A stretch of DNA of 12,021 bases from Smittium culicis (GCA_001970855.1 LSSN01005360.1:1-12021), one strand, 5' to 3'. Counted from the first letter of the stretch, positions 1-9,976 are shown. The notes: generated by a model from the letters alone, not told the origin. Translations and numbers: made by a program.

Positions 1-1433
1 GAGAGTCTGCGAAATTTTATATTTGTGAAATTATTGCTTATTTCTGCATGGTTTTTAGGATGATTCACTAATACATATTATATTATTACTATTACTACTA
101 TTATATTTTTAACTATACTATTTTATTACATGCTATTATTACGCGTATCAATTAACATTTTACACGCCAATGGGAATTTAACTATTTAATTAACTGTTCC
201 TAATGACGTATAACTGCACTAATTGTTTTCTAATAACATACAGTGGCGTTTAAAATATAATTTTTATAAAATATGACACATACAAAGAATAATTTTCTAG
301 AAACCCCTCAGCGAAAGAAATATGAATCGAGGAAGCAAAAAAAATATTTAAATTGTTGTTATAATTCCCCTCCAAATAAAATTAACAAGACGCAAATTAT
401 CAATTTATTCAAAAATATTCTTTATTAAATATTTAACATTGACACAAAATTAAAATGCATCGAGACCTTACACACAATTAAATCGTCTCCTAAAAACGAA
501 GTCATATCTATTATAAGCATATAATAATTAGCTATAGATATATAAATTAATATATCTGCACGATATAATTTTTGACTTAAAGCACTGATAGATTAAAAGC
601 AATAGCTCTGAGGCAAATTTGAAGAACTTTCTCTACATAGATTTCATAAAATTATTCAATGGATATTTTCATTGGTTATATCAAAGTTTTAGGGTCTAGA
701 ATTTGAAACTTTTTAGCAAAATTTGTTTACTTTTATGAATGCTCTTTCGAATTAGCTTTGGATATATTTATATAAAGAATCTATTATCATTAGCTGGGAA
801 TCGCTATTAGCATAATATCCGACTACGCTAAAGTTGTGCCCATTAGTAATGTTTTTGTACGAAAAATATTGAGTGAAATACTAATTTACTTTTTAACCTT
901 CATTTATTTCGCTTAAATAATTCTAGCTCTATTTTTACTATGCATCCTGAAGTTTATTTAATAATTTTATCAAGCAATTTTGCACTAGGTTCTGATTCAA
1001 AACCAATTATTATATTCAATAAAATATCTGAAATAATTATATTGCTCAAAAGCTGTATTTATTTTTATAGAATAAATTCATTTATATAACGATATATATT
1101 TACGCCTTATCTATAAATTTTTGGAGAATCTAAACTATAATACAGGTGTTAAACACTATTGTATTTTAATTAAAATAATATAAAATACATCAGTTCCTGA
1201 TTATTTGTAATATTTGTCTATTAAAATTTTACTATTAATAAGATGAAATTAATTACTATATTTTAAAATTAAGGTTGATGAATCCATCCTAAATCACATA
1301 TTCCTAATAATATTCAACTAGCTTAAATATAAGTTTTTTTAGTCTGTGATTATATGTTTCTTTAGCCAATTATTTATAGCTGATATTCTGCTTATCCAAA
1401 GAATTCGCGCCGATATAATTTAGCTTTTTCACA
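1..1433. other. AT-rich stretch, no gene seen
   Basis: All frames are broken by frequent stops, and I see no RNA gene, splice-site series or repeat array. Very weak similarity to the right-hand block A (reverse complement of about 11417-11560) may extend leftward to about 1283, through shared short words in AT-rich sequence. That is too uncertain to count as part of the element. Confidence 0.6.
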
Positions 1434-1964
1434 AACTTTTTTTATTCGCGGAATTTTACTGGTAAGATTACAATAAAAGAAACTATATGGTAAAGTAAAC
1501 CAAAAAAATAGCCAAGTTGATGCAAGGTATAAAAAAACTAATTTCTGATACTAATAAATTCGTACTTCCGGTCTACCAGCTGTGTACCTAAAGGGAAATG
1601 GGATCAATCTACCAACAGAAAGATCCACCCAGGCATCGCTTCAAGTAGGATCGATGACAGAAGTTACAAGCAGTCATGGAATTAAGCTCGTTCAAAGAAA
1701 ATTGAATTCGTTGAGATCATTGAGCTCCTAGTCTGAGCCTAAATCTAACAGGATTAATAAAAAATAGGCTCCTACTCAAACGTGGGAATGATCGACCTGG
1801 CTCTCCTACTATAAGCTGCTAAACGGCTGAGTTCCGTAATGCTGTCGAACGCTGGACTTGTGCACAGATAATGTCTCAGACTGTGCTAAACGAATCGGTT
1901 CTTCCTGTTTCTAGATGGTCCTCCTCTGGAATCGCTGTCCTCCGAATCCTTGTTAGTTTATTCT
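1434..1964 (-). mobile_element. Degraded repeat, block A, left copy
   Basis: This stretch is visibly less AT-rich than its surroundings. Its sequence aligns almost end to end with the reverse complement of 10885-11416. Long shared words include TTCTAGATGGTCCTCCTCTG (1910-1929) and GGACTTGTGCACAGA (1854-1868), with an overall identity judged by eye at about 70-80 percent and small indels. On the minus strand the segment next to 1950-1910 reads DSEDSDSRGGPSR, which is also encoded by the right copy. Further on, minus-strand frames give a Cys-rich peptide containing CNFCH (around 1660). Stops and frameshifts interrupt all frames, so this is a relic, probably of a transposon protein gene. The family is not recognised. 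An ancient duplicated host pseudogene is the alternative. Confidence 0.7.
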
Positions 1965-1991
1965 AATTGAATTTAAATTCCAAATAATATT

Positions 1992-2170
1992 TTGACCCTT
2001 TCCTGGGCGGTAGACTAATTTTGGTCTACCAAATATAGCCAACTGAGTTCAGTTTAATACTTAAAGTCCAAGGCCTTAAAAAGTATTAATATATTGTAAA
2101 AAAACACCAAATAATAAACTTGGTTTTAAATCATAAATTATTTCAAGAGTGTTGGGCTGGGATGGGTTAA
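1992..2170 (+). mobile_element. Small TTAA-flanked element, block B, left copy
   Basis: The element starts TTGA-CCCTTTCC and ends GATGGG-TTAA, so it is bounded by CCC...GGG inside TTAA-like tetranucleotides, one of which has a single change. It aligns in the same orientation with 10621-10817. The start shares CCCTTTC and CGGTAGACT, the interior shares TAAATCATAAA, and both ends share a GTTGG...GGGA...GGGT...AAG pattern. The core of about 171 bp has no ORF. A TTAA target and CCC termini are typical of piggyBac-type transposons, so this could be a non-autonomous (MITE-like) member. The superfamily assignment is inference, because no transposase is present. Confidence 0.5.
2009..2030. repeat. 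Perfect 7-bp inverted repeat inside block B
   Basis: GGTAGAC (2009-2015) and GTCTACC (2024-2030) can pair across an 8-nt loop. The right-hand copy of block B keeps the left arm (GGTAGAC at 10638-10644) but not the right one, so the hairpin is either lost there or not functional. GGTCTACC also occurs at 1570-1577, inside block A. Confidence 0.5.
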
Positions 2171-4443
2171 GTGAAGGGAATATTTAATATGAAAAGTTAC
2201 GCTCCTCGAAAAAATCTCACACAATATAAACAATCGTTTCAAAGCTTTTATTTTCTAGAAACCTTTTATATCATAGCAATAAACAGATCGAATAGTGTGA
2301 ATATTATGATATAAATTATCGTCATCTAAACAAAATCAGCATGAAAAAGTAGGTGACAAATTATAGAGTGAAAGAAAAAATGTAAAAATAATTAGATTCT
2401 ATCAGCCACTGGAGGTACAGGGGTACTCTTTTCATTTAAAGCATTGCTTTTTGTAATTAAAAAGAGGTGTAAATGCTGCTATTTGTGGATTAAAGCGGAT
2501 TAGCTACGGATACCCTTCTATCAGGCAATTATCTTCAAACTAAACTCAAGAGCTCTCTTTATACTAGTTAGAATATATATTTTAATATCACTACTCAAAT
2601 TTTATTAGAAAACATATGAAAAGCAAGTTTATATTCGTATATGCCAAAGAAACAAAGGCTTGTTTTTTATCTATCCGGGGGATCTGTCTTAACTTTAATA
2701 TCTATGGGAAATTGATTTCCATTTGAAATAAAGGGAATGATGTTGGGATATTTAGTAGGGTAATCAAATGCTTTATGCTAGAGCCTAGGCAAGAAATTAT
2801 AGGATATTCCTTTAATATATCACTTCTGACTTACAATATCTATAATTAAAACAAAACTGAGAAAATACTAGTGCTTCAAAGTTATAATGGTTTAGAAATT
2901 TTTAGAATGTCAGAATATCTCTTATTTTCTGGAAATACGAATCTTGATAGAATTTATGGACCTCGCACTGTTTTTCTTCAAATAATTTAAACATAACTCA
3001 AATTTATAAAACTTAATTCATTGAATTTGACTCTGACCTCAAAAATAGCTATGCGAGTTTTAATTGATGTTACATAAGCGCTATATTTTCTTTTCATAAT
3101 ATTAAAATTTTTTCCCACAAAAAACATGGCTACATTTCGATAATGTAACTAAGCGGAGTTACCTTAGCGCAAAATTCGCAAATAAAGATATTGAATTATC
3201 AATTATATTTGAATAACTAATCATCTTAGAAATTCAAGAATTCCCTATATCAGGCTGAAAGTTAAACTGAGTGTAGCAATGTAGTTGGTCAAAAACATGG
3301 TTACAAAAGTTGAATTTTTTAGCTTTAAACTGCTGAGAGCTGGATAATTTTTAAGCGAAAAAAATTTAAAATATCAAAATACCTGACCACGAGAGAAAGT
3401 TTTGTACATCGAGAGTTTAATTAACTCGAGAAAGTGTAAAGTTACTTTTGTTTGATTCTGAAGCCGGTGTTATACATCGCCAGCATGAATTATTAACATT
3501 AATAAAGTTTCAAGGGCAAGCGTATGAATAAATTGGACCTTATCGTAGTGAGGGCTCATCTAAGAATGGAAATTTTATGTTGCTATATCAACAGTAAGTC
3601 ATGCTAGTAATATATTATTTGAATTTAAGTATTTTTCTTATTAATAACTTTGAAAATACAGTTTACAGTGAAATAATAAAATGTAGCTTTGTTTTTTGGA
3701 GAGTAAATTGTTAACTTATATTAAATATCATTAAAAAATTTTTTTAAACATTTCAAATTAAGCTAAAAAGAGTAATCTAGCTAAAATAATAGCGCAAACG
3801 AAGTTTTTTTTTTTTTTAGATAAACTGCTAAGCTTTAAGTCATACATTTCATTTTTGGCATGGCTAATAGTGTCTACTTATCAGAATTTTCTATTGCCTT
3901 ATCCCATTTTATACTACAATGGAATCCTCGCCAATACATAGTATGACCAAACCATTATGAAGCTATATAAATAAAACAGCTTAGTACTTTGCTGGAGGGC
4001 TATGCATTGCAACAGGATTTTTTTTATATTTTATAGTAACTTTTATTTACATATCAATACAATCGTCACTGATAAACCTCATAAGTATGTCGAGTCGTGA
4101 CAAAGAGATATAAATTCAAATAATTTCCTATTGTTAATTGATTTATTAGAGGCTTCTTATTTTGATTATAATCACTGCCTGCAGAGGTTAGGTGAGTTCA
4201 AATTTTAATTTACACAACTTAAAGTGAAATGATGGATTTTTTTTTAGAGGAGATTATCATCAAATAGAGAACAAGAAATTTATACTGGCCGAAAATACAT
4301 TTTGTTGAGTTTTTAAAAACAAAAAAAAAAAAAACCAAAGTCAGAGCGTTTAGTAGTTTTTAAGCCTTGAAGAGCAATATTATAGCTGGGCTAAAAAGTA
4401 AATTTTCAAGGCGAAATGTTATTTGTGCATTTGGTAAGAGATT
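2171..4443. other. Long gene-poor AT-rich stretch
   Basis: No gene can be supported. A GTAAGT at 3592 and a GTGAGT at 4191 followed by a TTTTTTTTAG acceptor near 4248 look like splice sites, but the frames they join are short and soon stop. A run of 14 T (about 3804-3817) and, just past this interval, a run of 14 A (about 4321-4334) are simple homopolymers. No tRNA B-box was found. Confidence 0.5.
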
Positions 4444-4506
4444 AGCCAATAAATGCGGAGTTATCGGAACTATAGATATTTTTATTATTTGATTTCGTAT
4501 ATAAAG
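4444..4506 (+). promoter_or_regulatory. Candidate CCAAT and TATA promoter motifs
   Basis: CCAAT lies at about 4445-4449 and TATATAAAG at 4498-4506, about 105 nt before the ATG at 4611. The spacing suits a fungal promoter for the gene model that follows. In AT-rich DNA a TATA-like word is cheap, so the support is modest. Confidence 0.35.
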
Positions 4507-4610
4507 TTGAAGAAAATTATTCAAAGAGGAATTAGCAGGAGCTATTATTTTTGGGTGTATATTTTCAGTTTTTGTTTAATGAGCGGGAGTCATATGGCAA
4601 ACTGACTACA

Positions 4611-5538
4611 ATGTATGATCGTATAATGAACATTCTCAGACTTACTTCTACAACCTCAATAACAAGCTTGGTGTATATACGGAGATCCGATCGAGATTGG
4701 TTTAACGACTCTATTTTCCAGGTTACTAATACTTAGCCAGCGAATAATTTAATATATTTATTAAAATACAAAATTAGGTGTGTTACTAAATGAATACGAA
4801 TTTGGAAAATAGAAAATATTGCTGTGCATCCAACCTCACTTGGAAAAAAAGATAAGACAAGCAATTCGCAAGGATATGAAAGTCGACATTCTTACGAAAA
4901 GTAAGTGCTTGTATCATATTATCTAAAGATATTAAGACTTTGCTTTTATAATATTTTAAAACGTAATTTTCATTTTATAAAGCTTGGAATTACAGACACA
5001 TCATTGACTGTTTAAAAATTTAAACCTTGTATTTATAGGAGATTTTCAGATAGCTTTTTATATTAAGATCTCAACCAAAAGATCTGCATTGATGATTATG
5101 GAGCCGCAACGAGAAAAGGAATCCCGATACTTAAAAAAAATGGAATCTGAACATTTGCCAAAGGCAGAAATTTTAATAGCAACAGAATCAGATGAATCGA
5201 AGGAATTTAGAGAGCGCAGTGATAAAGATATAATTAAGGAGTCAGAAGGAAACTGTACAGACGGTAGAAATGGCCAAAACTTGATGATATGTAACGATCA
5301 GCGACACTTCAAGGAAATTGAAGCTGTATCAAAGACTGATCGCTGTGGTAGTTTTGGGCTGAGTACAATCGATTTGCTTCCTTTTGAGCTGGTTCTAGTA
5401 GCCGAACCATTTAACCCACAAGCCCCATTGGTCATCCCGAACTCGTTCTGCATTGGATCAGATTTATCCAAATCATCCTCAACCAACCAAACGAAGCTAA
5501 ATACGTTCTTCAACCAATCATCTTTTTCGAATAGTTGA
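4611..5538 (+). CDS. Putative three-exon gene, unknown function (232 aa)
   Basis: Model: join 4611-4721, 4813-4900, 5039-5538. The first intron (91 nt) starts GTTACT, has TACTAAA at 4784-4790 and ends TAG 22 nt past the branch A. The second (138 nt) starts GTAAGT and ends TTTATAG. Phases agree at both junctions (0, then 1), giving one open frame of 232 residues. Residues about 48-110 are highly charged, and the C-terminal third is rich in Ser, Asn and Pro with a hydrophobic patch (LLPFELVLVAEPF). Residues 48-68 (EKKIRQ...DILTKRD) faintly recall a DEK C-terminal fold but are about three residues too short in the loop, so I do not assign it. The last exon is less AT-rich than its flanks. Weak points are the poor GTTACT donor, an 8-codon upstream ORF at 4579-4605, and no recognised family. 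Only the last exon may be real. Confidence 0.35.
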
Positions 5539-6348
5539 TACCTTTAATCTGCATTCTGTTTTGGCTGTAATCATTGGTGCTTAAGAATTTGCGACTTTTT
5601 TTAATGCTACCGCGAAACTGCTTGAAATCTATTGGACATAGTTACGCGTACTTTTTGCTATACGTTATCATAATATACAAGTTTAGACAAGTGTTTAATT
5701 AAGTGCCGCGCCATAGCCTTTTAAACCTTAGTGATGATACTTTTGATAATGTGAAGCTAGCTTAAACTTCATCTTTTGAACTCTAAAGTTTAATTAAAAT
5801 TTCTAATATTACATTTCATCAACTTACTATAGTTTAATAGCATTTACACAGTTAGTGCTGAAATGTCAGATAAATCATTCAATTTTAAAAGCATTTTACG
5901 TTGAAAGATCGCAGTATAATTGGTATTGTTTGTAGTAGTTTATTCATCTGTTTATTATTCGCTGGCGCTTTTCAATTATGCTTCTCCTTTATAGCTATTG
6001 AATTAGCACCAAAGAATAAAGAGCGCTTATTGGATATATATACGAATACATATAAAAAACAGCCAATCGTATATTAGATTTATCAATTTCTTGTTAGGCA
6101 AAAAGTGAACTATAAATAACTTTCTTTAGTTATTACTTTAGGCTCTTAGTAATAAATCAATATTTTTCAAGTTTACATCTCGTTTCACTTGATTGATTCA
6201 TACTTGATAACTGCAAGCAAACTTTATATTTTTAATCCCGTCATTTTTCTCTTTTATGATATTCGATTAGCTTAATACTTTATTGCACAAAAAACCAACT
6301 TTAAATCGTCGCATTTTTAAATCTTCAAATTGAAACTTCCGCGCTTAT
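5539..6348. other. Intergenic AT-rich region upstream of the BAH gene
   Basis: There is no ORF of note, and nothing resembles bromodomain coding sequence, which matters because Rsc1/Rsc2 relatives usually carry bromodomains before the BAH domain. A CCAAT word occurs at 6063-6067. The stretch probably holds the promoter of the gene at 6417. Confidence 0.5.
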
Positions 6349-6357
6349 TATAAAAGG
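6349..6357 (+). promoter_or_regulatory. TATA box of the BAH-domain gene
   Basis: TATAAAAGG lies 60-68 nt before the ATG at 6417. It is a good match to the TATA consensus at a plausible distance, which supports 6417 as the true first codon and argues against missing upstream exons. Confidence 0.5.
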
Positions 6358-6416
6358 CCATACAGTCTAAATAATTATCAATAAGGAATTCTATATTTAT
6401 TCTAACTATAAAAACT

Positions 6417-8784
6417 ATGAGCAATCTTAGTCAGAATGCATCAGGCCATTCAACACCAACTCGGAAAAACAACGATAACTCTTTGATATTCCAAAACGAA
6501 AGCTCGGAATCATACCTGTTAAGAAATTCAAAAGCTCGAAACACTCCTAAAAAAGCAACTCCTGCACCAAAAAGAGTAAAATATAACTTTGAACATCTTG
6601 ATCCAAACTTGCATCAAGAAATTTATCATTTAACCATCAATGGCCAAGTTCTTGAAAATGGCGACTTCATACATGTCAAAAATAATATTAACCAATTTGG
6701 CCCATTGGTTGGTCATATCTATAAAATATGGAAAAATAAAACGTACTAATGTTTATTTTCCTTTTTTGAATTTTCATAAAACAATTTAAACTCCATTTCT
6801 AACTATATATACTTTTTTACTTGTATAGCACTTCCGAAACTGGCGTGCTATTGTGTTGGTTTTTACACTCATGGCAAACTGTACATAAAATAAACCAACT
6901 ATTTTACAAAAATGAAGTCTTCAAATCTAGTGGAATTCAAAGCGTCAATTCCTCAGAAATTATCGGAAAGTGTTTTGTTTTGCCTTTAAATCTATACACC
7001 ACTGGTTACCCTGCTGAATTAAAAAAATTATACCCCCAGCAAGCCTCTAACCCTGATTTTCCCGACTTATCATTAATTGACTCCTGTGTTTATTTGCTCG
7101 AAAGTAGGTACACAGAGCCTGGTAGAATTTTTTCTGTAATTAAAAGCCTCCCCTCAATTTGGCCTGAATCTGTTACCCCCGAAAAAATACAACAACTTAA
7201 CGCTATACTCCCTTACCCAGAAAGTATCGGAAACCCTAGATCAATCAAAAAATTAAAATCTATATTCGCTAATGATATTCAAAATAGCTCTGATAGCCCT
7301 CGAAAAAAATTAAAATCTATCGATTATACCAATAATCCTGAAAATGTAATCACACCGCCTTTTTTTATTTTTTTATATTTCTATTTTACTGATTGTCTTT
7401 ATTGCATCGATAAATTAGAAATTGAATACTTCAAACTCCTTGGAAAATTTAGCTGAGCTAGCCTCTTTTCAAACAAATATAAACAAGCAAATACCTTCAT
7501 TCTTACAGCCATCTAATTTCAACTCGCAGCTCGAATCATCCAGTAATTATAACTTGTTCATATTTCCTTATAAAGCTATTATCCTATACTCTTTTTATCA
7601 AATTTATATCATTTATTAATTACTAATTGAACCTATCTTTATTTTCAGGGAGCTCGCTTGCAAGTTATAACAGCCCAATGAGTAATTTAAGGCCTTCAAG
7701 CTACGTTTCTGAGCAAAACTCTAGAAATGGCAGCTTTGACAATGGTCCATATAATCGAAACCCAATTTCCTCAAATTATAATGGTCTAATAATGAATCCC
7801 TCTAACTATAGCGCCCATTCTTCGGGATTAAAGGTAGATCCTAATAGCCAAAATCATATTGCTCCCCCATTAACTATGAATGCACATAGTATGCAATTAA
7901 ATCCACATCATCAAAATCATATAGGTAATTATTTAGCTTATCACATCCAGAAAATGCTACAGATTTCCTCTTTTAGATTTTTATTAATTTCACTTATTTT
8001 ATTAATTTCGAAACCAGGTATCTTAAACAATACAAATAATGTGTCTAGAGATACATATGTAAATCAAGGAAATTTTACTAATAAAAGCAACATTACGAAT
8101 TCTAATAACGTAGAAATGATCGGTAGTAACAGCAATTCTAATAGCAATATATTTAGTAACTGGCAAACATACCCAACCATTCCTAATGGCAGCACTACTG
8201 GAAACTCGAATTCAGGCGATGCTAACAATGTCAATGGGTACTCTATGAGATTACGCGCTAGGCCAAATAGCACACAGGAAAGCGATAGATTCGATGGCAA
8301 AATGGATTTGCAAAGTAGGGCCCCATTTAATTCTTCAGATAATATAAATAATGGCAGTTTACAAAATAATATATCAGGGATAGAGAGTCAACATCCTAGT
8401 AGAGATAACATCAATTATGGTCACAACTTCAGTCACTCAAACGCTAACCAGGCTAGAAATTTTAACGGTGTTCAAAATGGAAACTCTAGTGGGAACATAA
8501 ACAGCATTGCTATCAAAGGTCAGAATGTAAATAGTAGTGTGACCATCAATAGCGAATTGAGACAGGGAGAAGCCAAAAGTATTGATATAAACAGCGCGAA
8601 TAACAATGCCGGAAGTGATATCGATCCAGAGATAGTAAAAAGTTTTCCACTAGACAAATTGGGTAGGATTAAATGGTTTGCGACACCGCCGATGACACCG
8701 CCAGTAGTAACCAAGCCTACTCATTCAGCATCATATTTGGAATGGAAAAAAAAAAATCAAAGCTCAAAACTACTAAACATTTAA
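6417..8784 (+). CDS. BAH-domain protein, Rsc1/Rsc2-like (669 aa, 5 exons)
   Basis: Model: join 6417-6742, 6829-7345, 7419-7542, 7649-7924, 8018-8784. All phases agree and total 2010 nt. The likely role is as a nuclear subunit of an RSC-type chromatin remodeller, with the BAH domain contacting nucleosomes. The BAH domain spans about residues 78-170: ENGDFIHV (80-87), GPLVGHIYKIWK (95-106), FYKNEVFKS (134-142), IIGKCFVL (153-160). Next comes the Rsc1/polybromo follow-on segment CVYLLESRY...VIKSLPSIWPESV (195-224). Residues about 324-600 are Asn/Ser-rich and low in complexity. The C-terminus has LGRIKWFATPPMTPP and KPTHSASYLEW (about 629-657), which resemble Rsc1-family tail motifs. Oddities: no bromodomains, where Rsc1/2 have two, and the usual YRPE-Q/E-T reads FLHSWQT (120-126). 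The family is confident; membership in RSC itself is inferred. It converges on the lipase gene. Confidence 0.8.
6743..6828 (+). other. Intron 1 of the BAH gene (86 nt)
   Basis: The donor is GTACTA, the branch point TTCTAAC is at 6797-6803 and the acceptor is TATAG. It splits a Thr codon (AC|C) in the BAH domain between IYKIWKNK and TSETG. The donor is forced, because the frame stops at TAA in 6747-6749 and the only other nearby GT (6751) lies after that stop. Confidence 0.8.
7346..7418 (+). other. Intron 2 of the BAH gene (73 nt)
   Basis: The donor is GTAATC, the branch point CTGAT is at 7389-7393 and the acceptor is ATTAG, phase 0. It joins ...NNPEN to KLNTSNS. Read through, the sequence is T-rich and encodes a run of Phe, Tyr and Leu unlike the polar exons on either side. 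Confidence 0.75.
7543..7648 (+). other. Intron 3 of the BAH gene (106 nt)
   Basis: The donor is GTAATT, a perfect TACTAAT branch point is at 7621-7627 and the acceptor is TTTTCAG 22 nt beyond. It splits an Arg codon (A|GG). The frame changes across it, so splicing is required to join the Ser-rich exons. Confidence 0.8.
7925..8017 (+). other. Intron 4 of the BAH gene (93 nt, in frame)
   Basis: The donor GTAATT is identical to that of intron 3. The acceptor is ACCAG, and a weak branch point TTAAT at 7984-7988 sits about 30 nt before it. The length is a multiple of three with no stop, so the frame is open with or without splicing. Unspliced, it would add 31 residues including a hydrophobic run (FRFLLISLILLIS) out of place in an Asn/Ser-rich nuclear protein, which argues for an intron. 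Confidence 0.65.
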
Positions 8785-8838
8785 AACGTGTGTATGTTTA
8801 TATATTTTATAATTATATTTGTAACATTTGCTTTTCTG

Positions 8839-8872
8839 TTTATTTATTAATAAAAAATTAAATTGGAATAAA
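8839..8872. terminator. Overlapping poly(A) signals of the convergent genes
   Basis: AATAAA occurs on the plus strand at 8849-8854 and 8867-8872, 65-88 nt after the BAH gene stop. On the minus strand it lies at 8839-8848 (two overlapping copies), about 230 nt after the lipase stop. If used, the two transcripts would overlap at their 3' ends. The motifs are seen; their use is inferred. Confidence 0.4.
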
Positions 8873-8936
8873 AAAAAAAGATATTAGTATCGTAATAAGA
8901 TTGGTTATATATTACGAGTAACTTACAAAAATCCAG

Positions 8937-9035
8937 TAAAGAAATTAAAAAAAAAAAGATGATAGACTGCAGATGAAAAAGGGAAATGAAAGAAAAAAGG
9001 GAATAAAAGTGCGAAAAAGAGGTTATGAAAATAAA
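8937..9035. other. Purine-rich tract between convergent genes
   Basis: Nearly all bases on the plus strand are A or G (runs of A with GGG and GAAAG words), so it would be a pyrimidine-rich stretch in the lipase 3' UTR. It encodes nothing I recognise; ORFs across it are low-complexity shadows. Confidence 0.5.
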
Positions 9036-9076
9036 CGTTAATTTTTTTGAAGCCATTTTTTAGGTGGGATACACAC

Positions 9077-9976
9077 TTAGATATGTGACTTGAACCAGTC
9101 CAAATATTGATCAAAAACAATGTCTTTGAATTCAGGTTCGTTATGGAGTTCATGGAAGTTAGAATCGTGAATAATCAGTTTTTTGTCGAGCGAGGCGGGT
9201 AGGTTATCATAGAACTCAATTGAGCCTTGTGAAGAGGTAACTTTGTCGCCTTTGCCGTGAACAACTAGGCAAGGAACGGTGTATGATTTAGCTTTGATAA
9301 GACGGCAGGCATCGCCTTCGTCGAGCATTGAGCCGGCTGAGCCGATATTGGTCAGGTTGTAGTTGTAGAAGGATTGCTTGTATTTCTCGAGTTCAACAGG
9401 ATCGCTAGTTAGATCTGCAGGGTTGATATTGCTGGAAACTGGGATGCTGGGCAAAAATTTGGAGACGACTTTTAGTACAGAGACAAGCATTGCAGGGGGC
9501 ATAGCTGATGGGTCGACTTTGAGAGCTGGAGCAGAAGAGATGACAGCACTGATAGAAGACGCGTATTCAGGAACAGCACAGTAGTTGAGAACGATGCAGC
9601 CGCCCATCGAGTGACCGTAGATAAAAAGCTTGGAAGTATCTGAGTACTTTTGTAGTAGCAAGGTGTTTGCAAAGTGATTGATTTGCTTGTAAACTTTGTC
9701 AAATTGACCAATACCGCCAAGCTGACCTTGTTTGCGCCCGGTTTTGCCGAAACCTTTCATATCGAAGGCTAAGACTCTGAAGTTGTTTTTGCAGAAGTAT
9801 CTGGCCAAAGGCTCGTATCTGTCTGAATGCTCGCCAAATCCATGGACGATTATCAGGTTTGCAATTGCGGGCGAGTCTATAGGATTATATAATCTGGTGT
9901 AGTACTCGATTCCATCGTACTTGACCCACTCAATGGATTCGTTTTGAAGAAGGGTAGGCTCGCTCTTAACTGACAT
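9077..9976 (-). CDS. YJU3: Monoacylglycerol lipase, Yju3-like (299 aa)
   Basis: An intronless, complete serine hydrolase of the alpha/beta-hydrolase fold (hydrolase_4 / monoglyceride lipase family). It would split monoacylglycerol into glycerol and a fatty acid, in yeast on lipid droplets and membranes. The oxyanion-strand motif HGFGEH is at residues 45-50, FDMKGFGKTG at 71-80, and the nucleophile elbow GHSMGG at 121-126 with Ser123. The acid is in HGKGDK (240-245, Asp244), and the base is in FHELHNE (274-280, His275). The lid region between about 150 and 220 is hydrophobic in part. Length fits yeast Yju3 (313 aa). The start at 9976 gives a normal N-terminus directly before the domain, with no signal peptide or membrane segment. 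Its 3' end faces the BAH gene 292 bp away. The enzyme family is certain; the exact substrate is inferred from the family. Confidence 0.93.
   Translation of the reverse strand: MSVKSEPTLLQNESIEWVKYDGIEYYTRLYNPIDSPAIANLIIVHGFGEHSDRYEPLARYFCKNNFRVLAFDMKGFGKTGRKQGQLGGIGQFDKVYKQINHFANTLLLQKYSDTSKLFIYGHSMGGCIVLNYCAVPEYASSISAVISSAPALKVDPSAMPPAMLVSVLKVVSKFLPSIPVSSNINPADLTSDPVELEKYKQSFYNYNLTNIGSAGSMLDEGDACRLIKAKSYTVPCLVVHGKGDKVTSSQGSIEFYDNLPASLDKKLIIHDSNFHELHNEPEFKDIVFDQYLDWFKSHI

Noticed and set aside
1570..2030. GGTCTACC at both ends of part of block A as a target duplication or LTR border
   Set aside because: Similarity to the right copy continues well to the left of 1570, so this word is not an element boundary.
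3804..4334. Poly-T run and poly-A run about 500 bp apart as ends of a retro-element
   Set aside because: There is no coding sequence, target duplication or internal promoter between them. Such homopolymers are common in this DNA.
5298..5513. 71-codon minus-strand ORF within 5089-5538
   Set aside because: It is shorter than the plus-strand frame covering it, with no recognisable motif or promoter.
7422..7619. Separate small gene at 7422-7619
   Set aside because: Its first part is exon 3 of the BAH gene, and the rest is intron 3. GTAATT, TACTAAT and CAG with matching phase explain it better.
8064..8714. Minus-strand ORFs opposite the Asn/Ser-rich exon
   Set aside because: Translations rich in Leu and Val are the expected antisense of AAT/AGT-rich coding sequence; there is no start context or family similarity.
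9378..9720. ORFs overlapping the lipase gene in other frames
   Set aside because: They are shadows of a clearly conserved enzyme gene.
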